64,000 nucleotides of DNA from Pseudonocardia hydrocarbonoxydans (GTDB lineage Bacteria; Actinomycetota; Actinomycetes; Mycobacteriales; Pseudonocardiaceae). Under the pieces are notes generated by a model. The model was not told where the DNA came from and ran no database searches. It saw only the letters and a list, made by a program, of their open reading frames with translations. A program made the translations under genes and the position numbers. Positions 24,259-32,520 of the stretch are shown here, one piece after another. How positions within the stretch are numbered: the stretch's first letter is position 1; every line of letters begins with the position of its first letter. Location: positions 124,001-188,000 of the forward strand of contig NZ_BJNG01000014.1 in assembly GCF_006539565.1 (NCBI RefSeq), given 5' to 3'.

Positions 24259-24912
24259 TCAGTCGTCGGCGAGCCCCTGGTCGATCGCGTAGCGCACGAG
24301 CTGCACGCGGTTGTGCAGCTGGAGCTTGCGCAGGGTGTTCTGGACGTGGCTCTCCACGGTGCGGTGCGAGACCGTCAGCCGCTCGCCGATCTGGCGGGCG
24401 GTGAGCCCCTTGGCGACCAGCCGCAGCACCTCGGTCTCGCGCTCGGTCAGCACCGGGGCCTCCTGCGCTGCGGGCTCCCCGGCCAGCCGCCGGTACTCCC
24501 CCAGCACCAGCCCCGCCAGCCCGGGGGTGAACACCGGAAACCCCGCCGCCGTGCGCCGGACCGCGGCGATCAGCTCCTCGACCCCCGCCGACTTCACCAG
24601 GTAGCCGGTGGCCCCCGCCTTGACCGCCTCCAGGACGTCGGCCTGCTCGCCGCTCTGCGACAGCACGAGCACGCGGGTCTCCGGCAGCGTCGCGAGGATG
24701 CCCTCGATGGCCTCGACCCCGGAGGTGGCGCCGAGGTTGAGGTCCATCAGCACCACCTGGGGCCGGGCGGCCGGGGCGATCCGCACGGCCGCCGCGGCGT
24801 CCGGGGCCGTCGCGACGACCGTCAGGCCACGCTCGGTGAGGTCGCGCGCCACGCCCTCGCGCCAGATCGGGTGGTCGTCGACGACCATCACGGTGATCTC
24901 GTCGTCGGTCAT
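24259..24912 (-). CDS. NarL-family response regulator
   Basis: A 217-residue regulator with an intact receiver (VMVVDDHPIWREG, phosphoacceptor Asp57 in VVLMDLNLG, Lys in YLVKSAG) and a LuxR-type DNA-binding domain (LTERETEVLRLVAKGLTARQ, SHRTVESHVQNTLRKL). Its start ATG overlaps the kinase stop by 4 nt (ATGA), so the two are translated together. It is the output of the kinase encoded upstream; its targets are unknown. Confidence 0.93.
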   Translation of the reverse strand: MTDDEITVMVVDDHPIWREGVARDLTERGLTVVATAPDAAAAVRIAPAARPQVVLMDLNLGATSGVEAIEGILATLPETRVLVLSQSGEQADVLEAVKAGATGYLVKSAGVEELIAAVRRTAAGFPVFTPGLAGLVLGEYRRLAGEPAAQEAPVLTERETEVLRLVAKGLTARQIGERLTVSHRTVESHVQNTLRKLQLHNRVQLVRYAIDQGLADD

Positions 24913-26021
24913 GCCTGCTCCCTCACCATCCGGACGATCCACTCGGTACCGCGGCCGGGACCGGTCTCGCAGCTGATCGTGCCCCCCAGGTCGCGCACCC
25001 GCCCGACCATCGACCGCGCCACCCCGAGCCTGCCCTGCCGCTCCGCCTCCGCGAGCCGCCCCTCGGGGATGCCCGGGCCCTCGTCGCGCACGCTGATCTC
25101 CACCTCGCGCCCCATGTCCTCGACGAGCACCCAGGCGGGCGCGTCCGGCCCCACGTGCAGCGCCACGTTGGCCAGCGCCGCCCCGACCACCGCCACCAGC
25201 TCGTCGACGGCGTGCGCGGGCAGCGGCACCGGGTGCGCCGGGGTCGAGACGCTGACGCGGGCCGAACCCAGCATCCGCAGCGCGTCGGCGAGGTCCCGGT
25301 CGCCGTGACCGTCGGTCGGGGCACCGCCCGTGGTGAGCAGCGTGCGCAGCGCGACCTCCTGCTCCCCGGCCAGCGCCGCGAGCGTCCCGGCGTCCCCGCC
25401 CAGGGCGGCACCGCGGCGGTGGACGTAGCCGAGCACCTGCAGCACGCCGTCGTGGACGGCCCGGGCGAGCCGCTCGCGCTCGGCCATCGCGGCCTGGGCC
25501 GCGACCGCGGCACTCAGCCGCCGCGCCTGGCGGCGCAGCACCGTCGAGGCGAACCCGATGCTGACGGCGACGAGCACGATGAGCTGGATGTCGCCGACCT
25601 CGTCCTGCCAGCGCGCCGACACCGCCAGCAGCACCGTGCACAGCAGCACCGCGCCGCCCAGCCCGCCGCGCACCCCGTAGGCCAGCGCGCAGGCCAGTAC
25701 GGCGCACGGCGTCCAGATGGAGCCCGAGACCGGGGCGTCGGCGGCGATCTGCGCGGGCGTCTGCACCAGCGGCGTCGTGGCGATCACCCCGCAGGTGACG
25801 GCCAGGTCGGCGAGCGCGAGACGGCCCCGCGGCCGCCCGCCGAAGTAGCCGCGGGCGAGGTACGCCGTCCACGCCGCCATGACCGCCTGCACGGCGACGG
25901 CGCCGGCCGGGGAGGCGTGGTCGTCGAGGGTCCACAGCACGACGGCGGTCGTGCTGAGCAGGGTGAGCACGCGGTAGAACAGCAGCCCGCGCCACAGCGG
26001 TTCGAGCGGGCGCTCGCTCAC
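24909..26021 (-). CDS. Sensor histidine kinase, HisKA_3 type
   Basis: A 370-residue kinase with about five or six membrane helices in its first 170 residues and no large extracytoplasmic domain. It then has a dimerisation domain with the phosphoacceptor His in ERERLARAVHDGVLQ and an ATPase domain (AALANVALHVG, VRDEGPGIPEGRL, GRLGVARSM, GRGTEW). This is the MacS/DesK-like architecture that partners NarL regulators and often senses membrane state. The GTG at 26021 overlaps the stop of the upstream gene, forming a coupled three-gene operon. Confidence 0.9.
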   Translation of the reverse strand: MSERPLEPLWRGLLFYRVLTLLSTTAVVLWTLDDHASPAGAVAVQAVMAAWTAYLARGYFGGRPRGRLALADLAVTCGVIATTPLVQTPAQIAADAPVSGSIWTPCAVLACALAYGVRGGLGGAVLLCTVLLAVSARWQDEVGDIQLIVLVAVSIGFASTVLRRQARRLSAAVAAQAAMAERERLARAVHDGVLQVLGYVHRRGAALGGDAGTLAALAGEQEVALRTLLTTGGAPTDGHGDRDLADALRMLGSARVSVSTPAHPVPLPAHAVDELVAVVGAALANVALHVGPDAPAWVLVEDMGREVEISVRDEGPGIPEGRLAEAERQGRLGVARSMVGRVRDLGGTISCETGPGRGTEWIVRMVREQA

Positions 26022-26485
26022 GGCGTGCGGGTCCCGGCCGGCCACACGCACGGCGACTCCCCCACCAGCACGACCCCGCCCCCCTGCGACACCCGGACGT
26101 CCAGAAGGTAGCCGCCCGCGGCCCGCACCTCGACGCCCGCCGCGCCGCTCGCGAGCACCTCCCCGGCGCGCGCGGCCGCGGCCAGCAGCGCCCCCGGGTC
26201 CCCCGGCACCCGCAGCTCCACGCGCGGGCGCACCTGGCGGCTGTCCGGCCCGACGCCCAACCAGCGGCACCCGGCCCCCTGCCCGTCGACCGGGTCCCCG
26301 GCGCCCCCGATCCCGACCACGAGCCCCGTCAGGTGCGCCCGGGCCTGCGCGAGGGTCTCGGTCGGCCCCGACTGCACGGCCAGCAGCCCCGCGGCGACGG
26401 CGAGCACCACGGCCAGCACCGCGCTGACGACGCAGGCGATCACGGGGAGGCGTCTGCGCAGTCCGGTCACGCCCGCCATCCTCAC
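26018..26485 (-). CDS. Membrane-anchored protein upstream of the histidine kinase
   Basis: A 155-residue protein with one N-terminal membrane helix (RRLPVIACVVSAVLAVVLAVA...) and an extracytoplasmic domain of about 110 residues (TLAQARAHLTGLV, RPRVELRVPGDPGALL, VEVRAAGGYLLDVRVS) with two Cys. It overlaps the kinase start by 4 nt, so it probably belongs to the same signalling unit as a membrane sensor accessory. No family recognised. The start could be GTG 26485 or ATG 26479. Confidence 0.65.
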   Translation of the reverse strand: MRMAGVTGLRRRLPVIACVVSAVLAVVLAVAAGLLAVQSGPTETLAQARAHLTGLVVGIGGAGDPVDGQGAGCRWLGVGPDSRQVRPRVELRVPGDPGALLAAAARAGEVLASGAAGVEVRAAGGYLLDVRVSQGGGVVLVGESPCVWPAGTRTP

Positions 26486-26515
26486 GCGCGCGGGCCCGCG
26501 GGCGGATCCGTAGGA

Positions 26516-27475
26516 CTACCCGGCCGGCTTCGTCCCGGTGACCAGCGCGTTGTAGAACCAGGCCCGCGGCACGACGCGGGAGAGCACGTGCTCGTCGAGC
26601 CAGGACAGCCGCTGCCAGCCGCGGTAGGCGAACATCGCCCAGCGCATCCCGAGCTTGCCCGGCGGCACCGCGGCCTCGAAGGTGCGCACCGGCCAGCCCA
26701 GCATCGCGGCGCTGAACTCCTCGGTGACCACGCGCGCGTCCGGCGCCCCGGCCCGGCGGGCGGTGTCCTCCAGCGTGGCGGGGTCGAAGACGTGGATGTC
26801 GACGAGCGCCTCCAGCGCCGCGGCCCGGCTCGACTCGTCGAGCTCGGTCTGCGGCCGCCGCCACCCGCTCAGCGCGGGCAGCCTCGTCAGCGTGGTGGTC
26901 GCCTTCCAGGTCAGCGCGCCCAGGCGCCGGGCGTAGGCGTCGCCGACGCGGGTGGGCTCGCCCGCGAAGACGAACCGCCCGCCCGGCCTGAGCACCCGCA
27001 GCACCTCGCGCAGGGCCAGCTCGACGTCGGGGATGTGGTGCAGCACGGCGTGCCCGACGACGAGGTCGAACGTGGCGTCGTCGTAGGGGATGCGCTCGGC
27101 GTCGGCGACGCGGCCGTCGACGTCGAGACCGAGGTGCCCGGCGTTGCGCAGTGCGGCGGCGACCATGCCCGGCGACAGGTCGGTGACCGAGCCCCGCGTC
27201 GCCACCCCGGCCTGCATGAGGTTGAGCAGGAAGAACCCGGTGCCGCTGCCCAGCTCCAGCGCCCGCCCGTAGGGCCATCCGGTCTCGCCCGCGACGAGCC
27301 GGAAGCGGTCGGCGGCGTAGGTGATGCAGCGCTCGTCGTAGGAGATCGACCACTTGTCGTCGTAGGAGCCGGCCTCCCAGTCGTGGTAGAGCACGTTCGC
27401 GAGCTTGGCGTCGTGCCGCGCCGCCTCCACCTCCTCGGCGGTGGCGTGCGGGTTCGGCAGCGGCTCCGTACTCAT
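26516..27475 (-). CDS. SAM-dependent methyltransferase (Rv3038c-like)
   Basis: A 319-residue class I methyltransferase: N-terminal helical part (HDAKLANVLYHDWEAGSYDDKW), SAM loop RALELGSGTGFFLLNLMQ, VTDLSPGM, ADAERIPYDDATFDLVVGHA and LRPGGRFVFAGEP. It resembles the mycobacterial gene next to echA17 and the methylglucose locus, suggesting a lipid or polysaccharide substrate, but this is not proven. ATG at 27475 is preferred because a TAGGGT hexamer lies 7 nt upstream. The enoyl-CoA hydratase gene upstream is separated by a terminator-like hairpin. Confidence 0.82.
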   Translation of the reverse strand: MSTEPLPNPHATAEEVEAARHDAKLANVLYHDWEAGSYDDKWSISYDERCITYAADRFRLVAGETGWPYGRALELGSGTGFFLLNLMQAGVATRGSVTDLSPGMVAAALRNAGHLGLDVDGRVADAERIPYDDATFDLVVGHAVLHHIPDVELALREVLRVLRPGGRFVFAGEPTRVGDAYARRLGALTWKATTTLTRLPALSGWRRPQTELDESSRAAALEALVDIHVFDPATLEDTARRAGAPDARVVTEEFSAAMLGWPVRTFEAAVPPGKLGMRWAMFAYRGWQRLSWLDEHVLSRVVPRAWFYNALVTGTKPAG

Positions 27476-27482
27476 GGGTAAC

Positions 27483-27488
27483 ACCCTA
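27483..27488 (-). promoter_or_regulatory. -10-like TAGGGT of the methyltransferase gene (leaderless)
   Basis: On the minus strand GATAGGGT ends 7 nt before the ATG at 27475. Confidence 0.5.
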
Positions 27489-27504
27489 TCCACGGGCGGG
27501 AACG

Positions 27505-27540
27505 GGGCCCGCACACCGCGGGGTGGGTGTGTGCGGGCCC
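27505..27540 (-). terminator. Hairpin after the enoyl-CoA hydratase gene
   Basis: Perfect 12-nt arms (27505-27516 and 27529-27540; GGGCCCGCACAC and its complement) with a 12-nt loop lie 7 bp past the hydratase stop. There is no T-run, as is common in GC-rich actinobacterial terminators. Confidence 0.6.
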
Positions 27541-27547
27541 GGGGGGC

Positions 27548-28327
27548 TCAGCGCCCGGTGAACTCCGCCTTGCCGGGGCCGTTGGCCACGAAGGAGTCCA
27601 TGCCGATCTTCCGGTCGTCGGTGGCGAACAGCGCCGCGAACACCTCGGCCTCCAGGTCGAGCCCGGTGCGCAGGTCGACGTCGAGCCCGCCGTCGATGGC
27701 CTTCTTCGCCGCGGCCAGCGCCACGGCGGGGGCGGCGACGAACTGCTCGGCCCAGCGACGGGCGGCGGAGTAGACCTCGTCGGCCGGCACGACCTCGTCG
27801 ACCAGGCCGATCTCCAGCGCCTCCTGCGCCTTCACCATGCGCCCGGTGAAGATCAGGTCCTTGGCCCGCGGCGCCCCGATCAGCCGGGTGAGCCGCTGCG
27901 TGCCGCCGCCGCCGGGGATGATGCCGAGCAGGATCTCGGGCTGGCCGAGCTTGGCGTTGTCGCCGCAGACGCGGCGGTCGCAGCCCAGCGCGACCTCCAG
28001 GCCGCCGCCGAGCGCGTACCCGGTGATGGCCGCGACCGTGGGCTTGGGGATCGAGGCGAGCGCGCCGAACCCCGCCGAGAGCCGGCGGGCGACCACCGAC
28101 ATGTCGGCGTAGGTCATGTTCGCCATCTCCTTGACGTCGGCGCCCGCGGCGAGCACCTTCTCCCCGCCGTAGAGCACCACCGCGCGGACGTCGGCGCGCT
28201 GCGTGGCCTCGGCGGCGACGACGAGCAGCTCCTCCTGCACCTGACGGCTGATGGCGTTCATCGGCGGGCGGTCCAGCCGGATCGTCCCGACCCCACCCTC
28301 GACCTCGAGCTTCACGAATTCGGTCAC
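27548..28327 (-). CDS. Enoyl-CoA hydratase/isomerase family protein (EchA17-like)
   Basis: A 259-residue crotonase-fold protein. The oxyanion-hole segments are VLAAGADVKEMA and ITGYALGGGLEVALGCD; catalytic Glu residues are in GGGLEVAL and KLGQPEILLGIIPGGGGTQRL, so it should be a true hydratase of 2-enoyl-CoA in beta-oxidation. Position next to a methyltransferase and an ABC ATPase matches Rv3039c-Rv3041c. The GTG at 28327 has TAGGGT 8 nt upstream, which indicates its own leaderless promoter despite the ABC gene ending only 16 bp away. Confidence 0.92.
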   Translation of the reverse strand: MTEFVKLEVEGGVGTIRLDRPPMNAISRQVQEELLVVAAEATQRADVRAVVLYGGEKVLAAGADVKEMANMTYADMSVVARRLSAGFGALASIPKPTVAAITGYALGGGLEVALGCDRRVCGDNAKLGQPEILLGIIPGGGGTQRLTRLIGAPRAKDLIFTGRMVKAQEALEIGLVDEVVPADEVYSAARRWAEQFVAAPAVALAAAKKAIDGGLDVDLRTGLDLEAEVFAALFATDDRKIGMDSFVANGPGKAEFTGR

Positions 28328-28335
28328 GGGACCAG

Positions 28336-28341
28336 ACCCTA
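28336..28341 (-). promoter_or_regulatory. -10-like TAGGGT of the enoyl-CoA hydratase gene (leaderless)
   Basis: On the minus strand CTAGGGT ends 8 nt before the GTG at 28327; it sits in the 16-bp gap after the ABC ATPase gene. Confidence 0.45.
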
Positions 28342-28343
28342 GA

Positions 28344-29165
28344 TCAGCGCAGCCACGCGGTGTAGCGGCCGCGGCGGCGCAGGACCCCGAGCGGCAGCCC
28401 GAAGGTGGCCGTCAGGTTCTCGTCGGTGAGCACGTAGTCGAGCAGGCCCGCGGCGACCACCGCGCCGTCGCGCATGAGCAGGCCGTGGCTGTAACCGACC
28501 GGGATCTCCTCGACGTGGTGGGTGACCAGGACCGAGGCGGGCGCGTCGGGGTCGGCGGCCAGCGCGGTGAGCCGGGCGACCAGGTCCTCGCGGCCCCCGA
28601 GGTCCAGCCCGGCGGCCGGCTCGTCGAGCAGCAGCAGCTCGGGATCGGTCATCAGCGCCCGGGCGATCAGGGTGCGCTTGCGCTCGCCCTCGCTCAGCGT
28701 GCCGAACGTGCGGTCGGCCAGTGCGCGCACGCCGAGGGCGTCGAGCAGGTGGTCGGCGCGGTCGGTGTCGGCGCTGTCGTAGTCCTCCCGCCAGCGGCCC
28801 AGCACCCCGTACCCGGCGCTGACGACGACGTCGCGCACGGTCTCGTCGTTCGGGACCCGCAGGCCCAGCGCCGCGGACGTCAGGCCGATCCGGGTGCGCA
28901 GCTCCGCGAGGTTCACCCGCCCGATCCGCTCCCCCAGCACGTGCACCGTCCCCACGGACGGGTGCAGCTCGGCCGCCGCGAGCCGCAGCAACGTGGTCTT
29001 GCCCGCGCCGTTGGGGCCCAGCACGACCCAGCGCTCGTCGAGCTCGACGCGCCAGTCGACGTCGCGCAGCAGCGTGGCGGGGCCACGGCGCACGCTCACC
29101 CCGTCGACGCGGACGACGAGGTCGGTGAGATCGGGGGCGGGCGCAGGGGATTCGGGAGCAGCCAC
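28344..29165 (-). CDS. ABC transporter ATP-binding protein (Rv3041c-like)
   Basis: A 273-residue ATPase subunit with Walker A GPNGAGKTT, signature LSEGERKR, Walker B LLLLDEPAAGLDLGG and switch His in SVLVTHHVEEI. The Q-loop lies near GLTSAALGLRVP. No permease is encoded beside it, and the sequence is of the ModF/YhaQ-like stand-alone type, so its transport role is unclear. It is transcribed divergently from glgX, whose promoter lies in the 60-bp gap. Confidence 0.88.
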   Translation of the reverse strand: MAAPESPAPAPDLTDLVVRVDGVSVRRGPATLLRDVDWRVELDERWVVLGPNGAGKTTLLRLAAAELHPSVGTVHVLGERIGRVNLAELRTRIGLTSAALGLRVPNDETVRDVVVSAGYGVLGRWREDYDSADTDRADHLLDALGVRALADRTFGTLSEGERKRTLIARALMTDPELLLLDEPAAGLDLGGREDLVARLTALAADPDAPASVLVTHHVEEIPVGYSHGLLMRDGAVVAAGLLDYVLTDENLTATFGLPLGVLRRRGRYTAWLR

Positions 29166-29211
29166 CGGCCCATCCTCGCCGATCGTGGCGGCCGGGCCGC
29201 GAGGCGCCCTC

Positions 29212-29217
29212 TATCCT
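29212..29217 (+). promoter_or_regulatory. -10-like TATCCT of glgX (leaderless)
   Basis: TATCCT ends 8 nt before the GTG at 29226. Confidence 0.5.
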
Positions 29218-29225
29218 GACCCGTC

Positions 29226-31232
29226 GTGCCGGTCTTCCCCCTGGGTTCCCATGTCGACGACACCGGGGTGCGGTTCGCCGTCGCCTCCGCGAGCGCCGAG
29301 TCCGTCGAGGTCTGCCTCATCGACGGGGCCGACGGGACCCTCACCGAGCGGCGGGTGGAGCTGACCGAGCGCACGTTCGGCGTCTGGCACGGGCACGTCC
29401 CCGGCGTGGCCGCGGGCCAGCGGTACGGCTACCGGGTGCACGGCCCGTACCGGCCGTGGCAGGGCCTGCGCGCCAACCCGGCGAAGATCCTGGTCGACCC
29501 CTACGCCCGACGGATCACCGGCCGGGTGACCGACCTGGACGCCGCCCGCGGCTGGGTCGACGACCCGATGACCGGGGCGTCGAACGAGCGCGACTCGCTG
29601 GGCCACGTGCCGCTCTCGGTCGTCACCGGCCCCGACGGGGCGCCCGCGCACCCGCGCCCGGACGTGCCGTGGTCGGAGACGGTGATCGCCGAGCTGCACG
29701 TGCGCGGCTACACGAAGTGCCACCCCGAGGTCCCGCCCGAGCACCGCGGCACCTACCTCGGCCTCGCGCACCCCGCGGTCACCGGGCACCTGCGCCGGAT
29801 CGGCGTCACCGCCGTCGAGCTGCTGCCCGTCACCTCCATCGCCGACGAGCCGCCGCTGCTGGAGCGCGGCATGCCCAACTACTGGGGCTACGCCACGCTC
29901 GGCTTCCTCGCCCCGCACGCCGGGTACGCGAGCGTGCCGGGTGCCGAGGTGGCGGAGTTCGCCGTGATGGTGGAGGCGCTGCACGCCGCGGGCATCGAGG
30001 TGATCCTCGACATCGTCCCCAACCACACCGCAGAGGGCGGCGTCGGCGGCACCACGCTGTCCTACCGCGGCCTCGACGCCCCCGCCTACTACTCGCTCGG
30101 CGGCAACGGCCACGACGCCGACATCACCGGCACCGGCAACACCCTCGACGCCGGTTCCCCCACCGTCATCCGGCTGGTGTGCGACGCGATGCGGCACTGG
30201 GTGACGGCGTTCGGCGTCGACGGGTTCCGGATCGACCTGGCCTCGGTGCTGGGCCGGCCGCGCTCGGGCACGTTCGACCCGCACGCCCCGCTGCTGACGG
30301 CGATCGCGACCGACCCCGTGCTCTCCCGCGTCAAGCTGATCGCCGAGCCGTGGGACGCCACCGGCGAGGGCTACCGCGTCGGCGGGTTCGGCGTCGCCTG
30401 GTCGGAGTGGAACGGCCGGTTCCGCGACGCCGTGCGCGACTTCTGGCGCGGCCACGGCGGCATCGGCGAGGTCGCCTCCCGGCTCACCGGGAGCTCCGAC
30501 CTCTACGCGGCCAGCGGGCGGCGGCCGTGGGCGTCGGTCAACTTCGTCACCGCGCACGACGGGTTCACCCTGCGCGATCTCGTGTCCTACGACCGCAAGC
30601 ACAACGAGGCCAACGGCGAGGGCAACCGCGACGGCACCGACGACAACCGGTCGCAGAACTTCGGCGTGGAGGGCCCGACGACGTCGCCGGTGGTGGCGGG
30701 GCGCCGGCTGTCGACCGCGCGGGCGGTGCTCGCCACGATGCTGCTGTCCACCGGCACCCCGATGCTGCTCGGCGGCGACGAGCTGTGGCGCACCCAGGGC
30801 GGCAACAACAACGCCTACTGCCTCGACGACCCGACCTCCTGGGTCGACTGGACGCCCGGGCCCGCGCCGGCGTCGATGACGGCGTTCACCGCGCGGCTCA
30901 CCGCGATCCGGCGCAGCTCCCCCGCGCTGCACCGCGACAGCTTCTACCGCGACGGGGAGATCCTCTGGTGGCACCCGGCCGGGCGACGGCTGCGCGGCCA
31001 CGACTGGCACGACGGCGGCCTGCACAGCCTCGGCCTGCAGCGCGGCGAGTGGCTGCTGCTGCTGCACGCCGGGGCGGACGCGCTGGCCGTGACCCTGCCC
31101 CCCGACGGCCCCTACCGCCCCGAGCTGGACTCCACCCGGCCCGACGGCGTGCCCGCGGGCACGAGGCCGGTCCCGGGGGGTGCGACGATCACCCAGCCCC
31201 CCCGCTCGCTGCTGCTGCTGCGCATCCCCTGA
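29226..31232 (+). CDS. glgX: Glycogen debranching enzyme GlgX/TreX
   Basis: A 668-residue GH13 isoamylase-type enzyme that removes alpha-1,6 branches from glycogen after phosphorylase has shortened the outer chains. An N-terminal CBM48-like domain is followed by the barrel: ILDIVPNHTAEG, catalytic Asp337 in FRIDLASVLG, Glu374 in LIAEPWD, and FVTAHDGFTLRDLVSY. The GlgX-specific HNEANGEGNRDGTDDNRSQN loop and GGNNNAYCLDD are present. GTG at 29226 follows a leaderless-type -10. The coupled membrane-protein genes start 10 bp after the stop, so they may share transcripts. The partner glgP is 3.6 kb away on the other strand. Confidence 0.96.
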   Translation: MPVFPLGSHVDDTGVRFAVASASAESVEVCLIDGADGTLTERRVELTERTFGVWHGHVPGVAAGQRYGYRVHGPYRPWQGLRANPAKILVDPYARRITGRVTDLDAARGWVDDPMTGASNERDSLGHVPLSVVTGPDGAPAHPRPDVPWSETVIAELHVRGYTKCHPEVPPEHRGTYLGLAHPAVTGHLRRIGVTAVELLPVTSIADEPPLLERGMPNYWGYATLGFLAPHAGYASVPGAEVAEFAVMVEALHAAGIEVILDIVPNHTAEGGVGGTTLSYRGLDAPAYYSLGGNGHDADITGTGNTLDAGSPTVIRLVCDAMRHWVTAFGVDGFRIDLASVLGRPRSGTFDPHAPLLTAIATDPVLSRVKLIAEPWDATGEGYRVGGFGVAWSEWNGRFRDAVRDFWRGHGGIGEVASRLTGSSDLYAASGRRPWASVNFVTAHDGFTLRDLVSYDRKHNEANGEGNRDGTDDNRSQNFGVEGPTTSPVVAGRRLSTARAVLATMLLSTGTPMLLGGDELWRTQGGNNNAYCLDDPTSWVDWTPGPAPASMTAFTARLTAIRRSSPALHRDSFYRDGEILWWHPAGRRLRGHDWHDGGLHSLGLQRGEWLLLLHAGADALAVTLPPDGPYRPELDSTRPDGVPAGTRPVPGGATITQPPRSLLLLRIP

Positions 31233-31242
31233 CCCGGAGGTC

Positions 31243-31668
31243 GTGCCCGTGCTCCGTACGGCCGCGACGGCCGCCGCGCTCGTCCTGCTCGCCGTGCTGG
31301 TGCCGGGCGCCGCACGGGCGGCCGAGGTCTACCCCGGGCTCGACCTCGACGCCGCGCTGTCCGCGCTGGAACGGGCGCCGGTCCACCGCGTGCCCGGCGC
31401 GCAGGCCCGGCTCGACGAGGCGGCGCTGCGCCCCCTGCTCGACCCGGACACCCGCGTGCTCGTGACCCCCTACGCGCCGCTGGAACTGCCCCTGGCGCAG
31501 CGCTACGACCTCGTCGACCGGCCGCTGGCCGGCTGGGCCCGCGACCGCGACCTCGACGTCGTGCTGGTCACCGGCACGCGGGTGCGGATCGTCGGCGAGG
31601 CCACCGTCGGTGCGTCGGCGCTGGACGACCTGCGCGAGAACCTGGCCCACCTCGACGTCACCGCGTAG
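31243..31668 (+). CDS. Exported protein fragment, N-terminal part, ends at an in-frame TAG
   Basis: A 141-residue product: signal peptide (LRTAATAAALVLLAVLVPGAA) and an extracytoplasmic alpha/beta domain (RLDEAALRPLLDPDTRVLVT, LDVVLVTGTRVRIVGE). The GTG at 31243 follows CCGGAGG. The TAG at 31666-31668 is in frame with 284 further open codons (31669-32520) having the same composition, so this is probably the front part of one 425-codon gene broken by a nonsense change (for example CAG to TAG) or a sequencing error. Function unknown. Confidence 0.6.
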   Translation: MPVLRTAATAAALVLLAVLVPGAARAAEVYPGLDLDAALSALERAPVHRVPGAQARLDEAALRPLLDPDTRVLVTPYAPLELPLAQRYDLVDRPLAGWARDRDLDVVLVTGTRVRIVGEATVGASALDDLRENLAHLDVTA

Positions 31669-31761
31669 GTACGGTTCGCGCTGACCTACCTGCGCACCGG
31701 CGAGGAGGTCGACCTCGGCGCGCCGTCGGGCGGCGTCGAGGACCCGGCCGAGCGCGACGCC

Positions 31762-32520
31762 GTGCTGGCCGGCCTGCGGGAGAGCCGGGTCGTCGCGACG
31801 GGGACGGCGCCGGGCACGGGACCGGGGGACCCGCTCGTCGACGGCCCGTGGATCGACGACCTGCTGCCCGGTGGCCGGGTGCGGATCGCCGCCCTGCCGG
31901 CGCTGGATGCCGGCGCACCGGACCGGGACCTGCTCGCGGCGCTGTCGGCGGCGTACCCGGACGAGGTCGTGCTGGTGCAGCGCGGGCGGTGGCTGGAGGC
32001 CGCCGGGCCCGATCCGGTCGAGGTCCGCTCGGCGCGCGACTACGTGCTGGGCCGCTACGAGGACATCATCCTCGACCGGACGCTGCCCCCGCGGGCGCTG
32101 GCCTCGCAGTTCCTGGAGCGGCTGGCCCTGCTGCGCTCCGGCGAGCCGTTCGGCCGCCCGCGGCCCGAGCCGGTCGTCGCCGACACCGTGGTGGCGCGAT
32201 GGGCGGGGCCGGTCGCGGTGGGTGCGGCGGCCGCACTCGGGCTCGCCGCGCTGCTGGCCGCCGGGGTCGCGGCCCGCCGCCGGGCCGCGGCCGCCGCCGC
32301 GCTGGGCCGCGAGGAGCGGGCGCGGGCCACGGCCGAGCTCGCCGCGCTCGACGCCGCGATCCTCGACGACGCCGTGGTCGGCGACCGGGCGGCCGCCGCG
32401 GCCGAGCGGCGCGACACCGCCTACGCCCTGCTCGAGCACGCCCGCGAGCCCGGCGAGTTCCGGGTGGCGCGGGAGGCCGCCGAGCAGGGCCGGGCACTGC
32501 TGTCCGGGCGCGGCAGGTGA
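31762..32520 (+). CDS. C-terminal part of the same interrupted membrane protein
   Basis: Open in the same frame as the fragment before the TAG. If translated separately, it could start at the ATG-like initiator near 31762 (GTG) and give 252 residues. It repeats the exported alpha/beta domain (WIDDLLPGGRVRIAALPAL, YPDEVVLVQRGR), then has one membrane helix (WAGPVAVGAAAALGLAALLAA) and a cytoplasmic helical tail ending ERRDTAYALLEHA...EQGRALLSG. A similar tail occurs in the third gene of this set. There is no ribosome-binding site at 31762, favouring a broken gene. The stop overlaps the next GTG by 4 nt. Confidence 0.55.
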   Translation: MLAGLRESRVVATGTAPGTGPGDPLVDGPWIDDLLPGGRVRIAALPALDAGAPDRDLLAALSAAYPDEVVLVQRGRWLEAAGPDPVEVRSARDYVLGRYEDIILDRTLPPRALASQFLERLALLRSGEPFGRPRPEPVVADTVVARWAGPVAVGAAAALGLAALLAAGVAARRRAAAAAALGREERARATAELAALDAAILDDAVVGDRAAAAAERRDTAYALLEHAREPGEFRVAREAAEQGRALLSGRGR

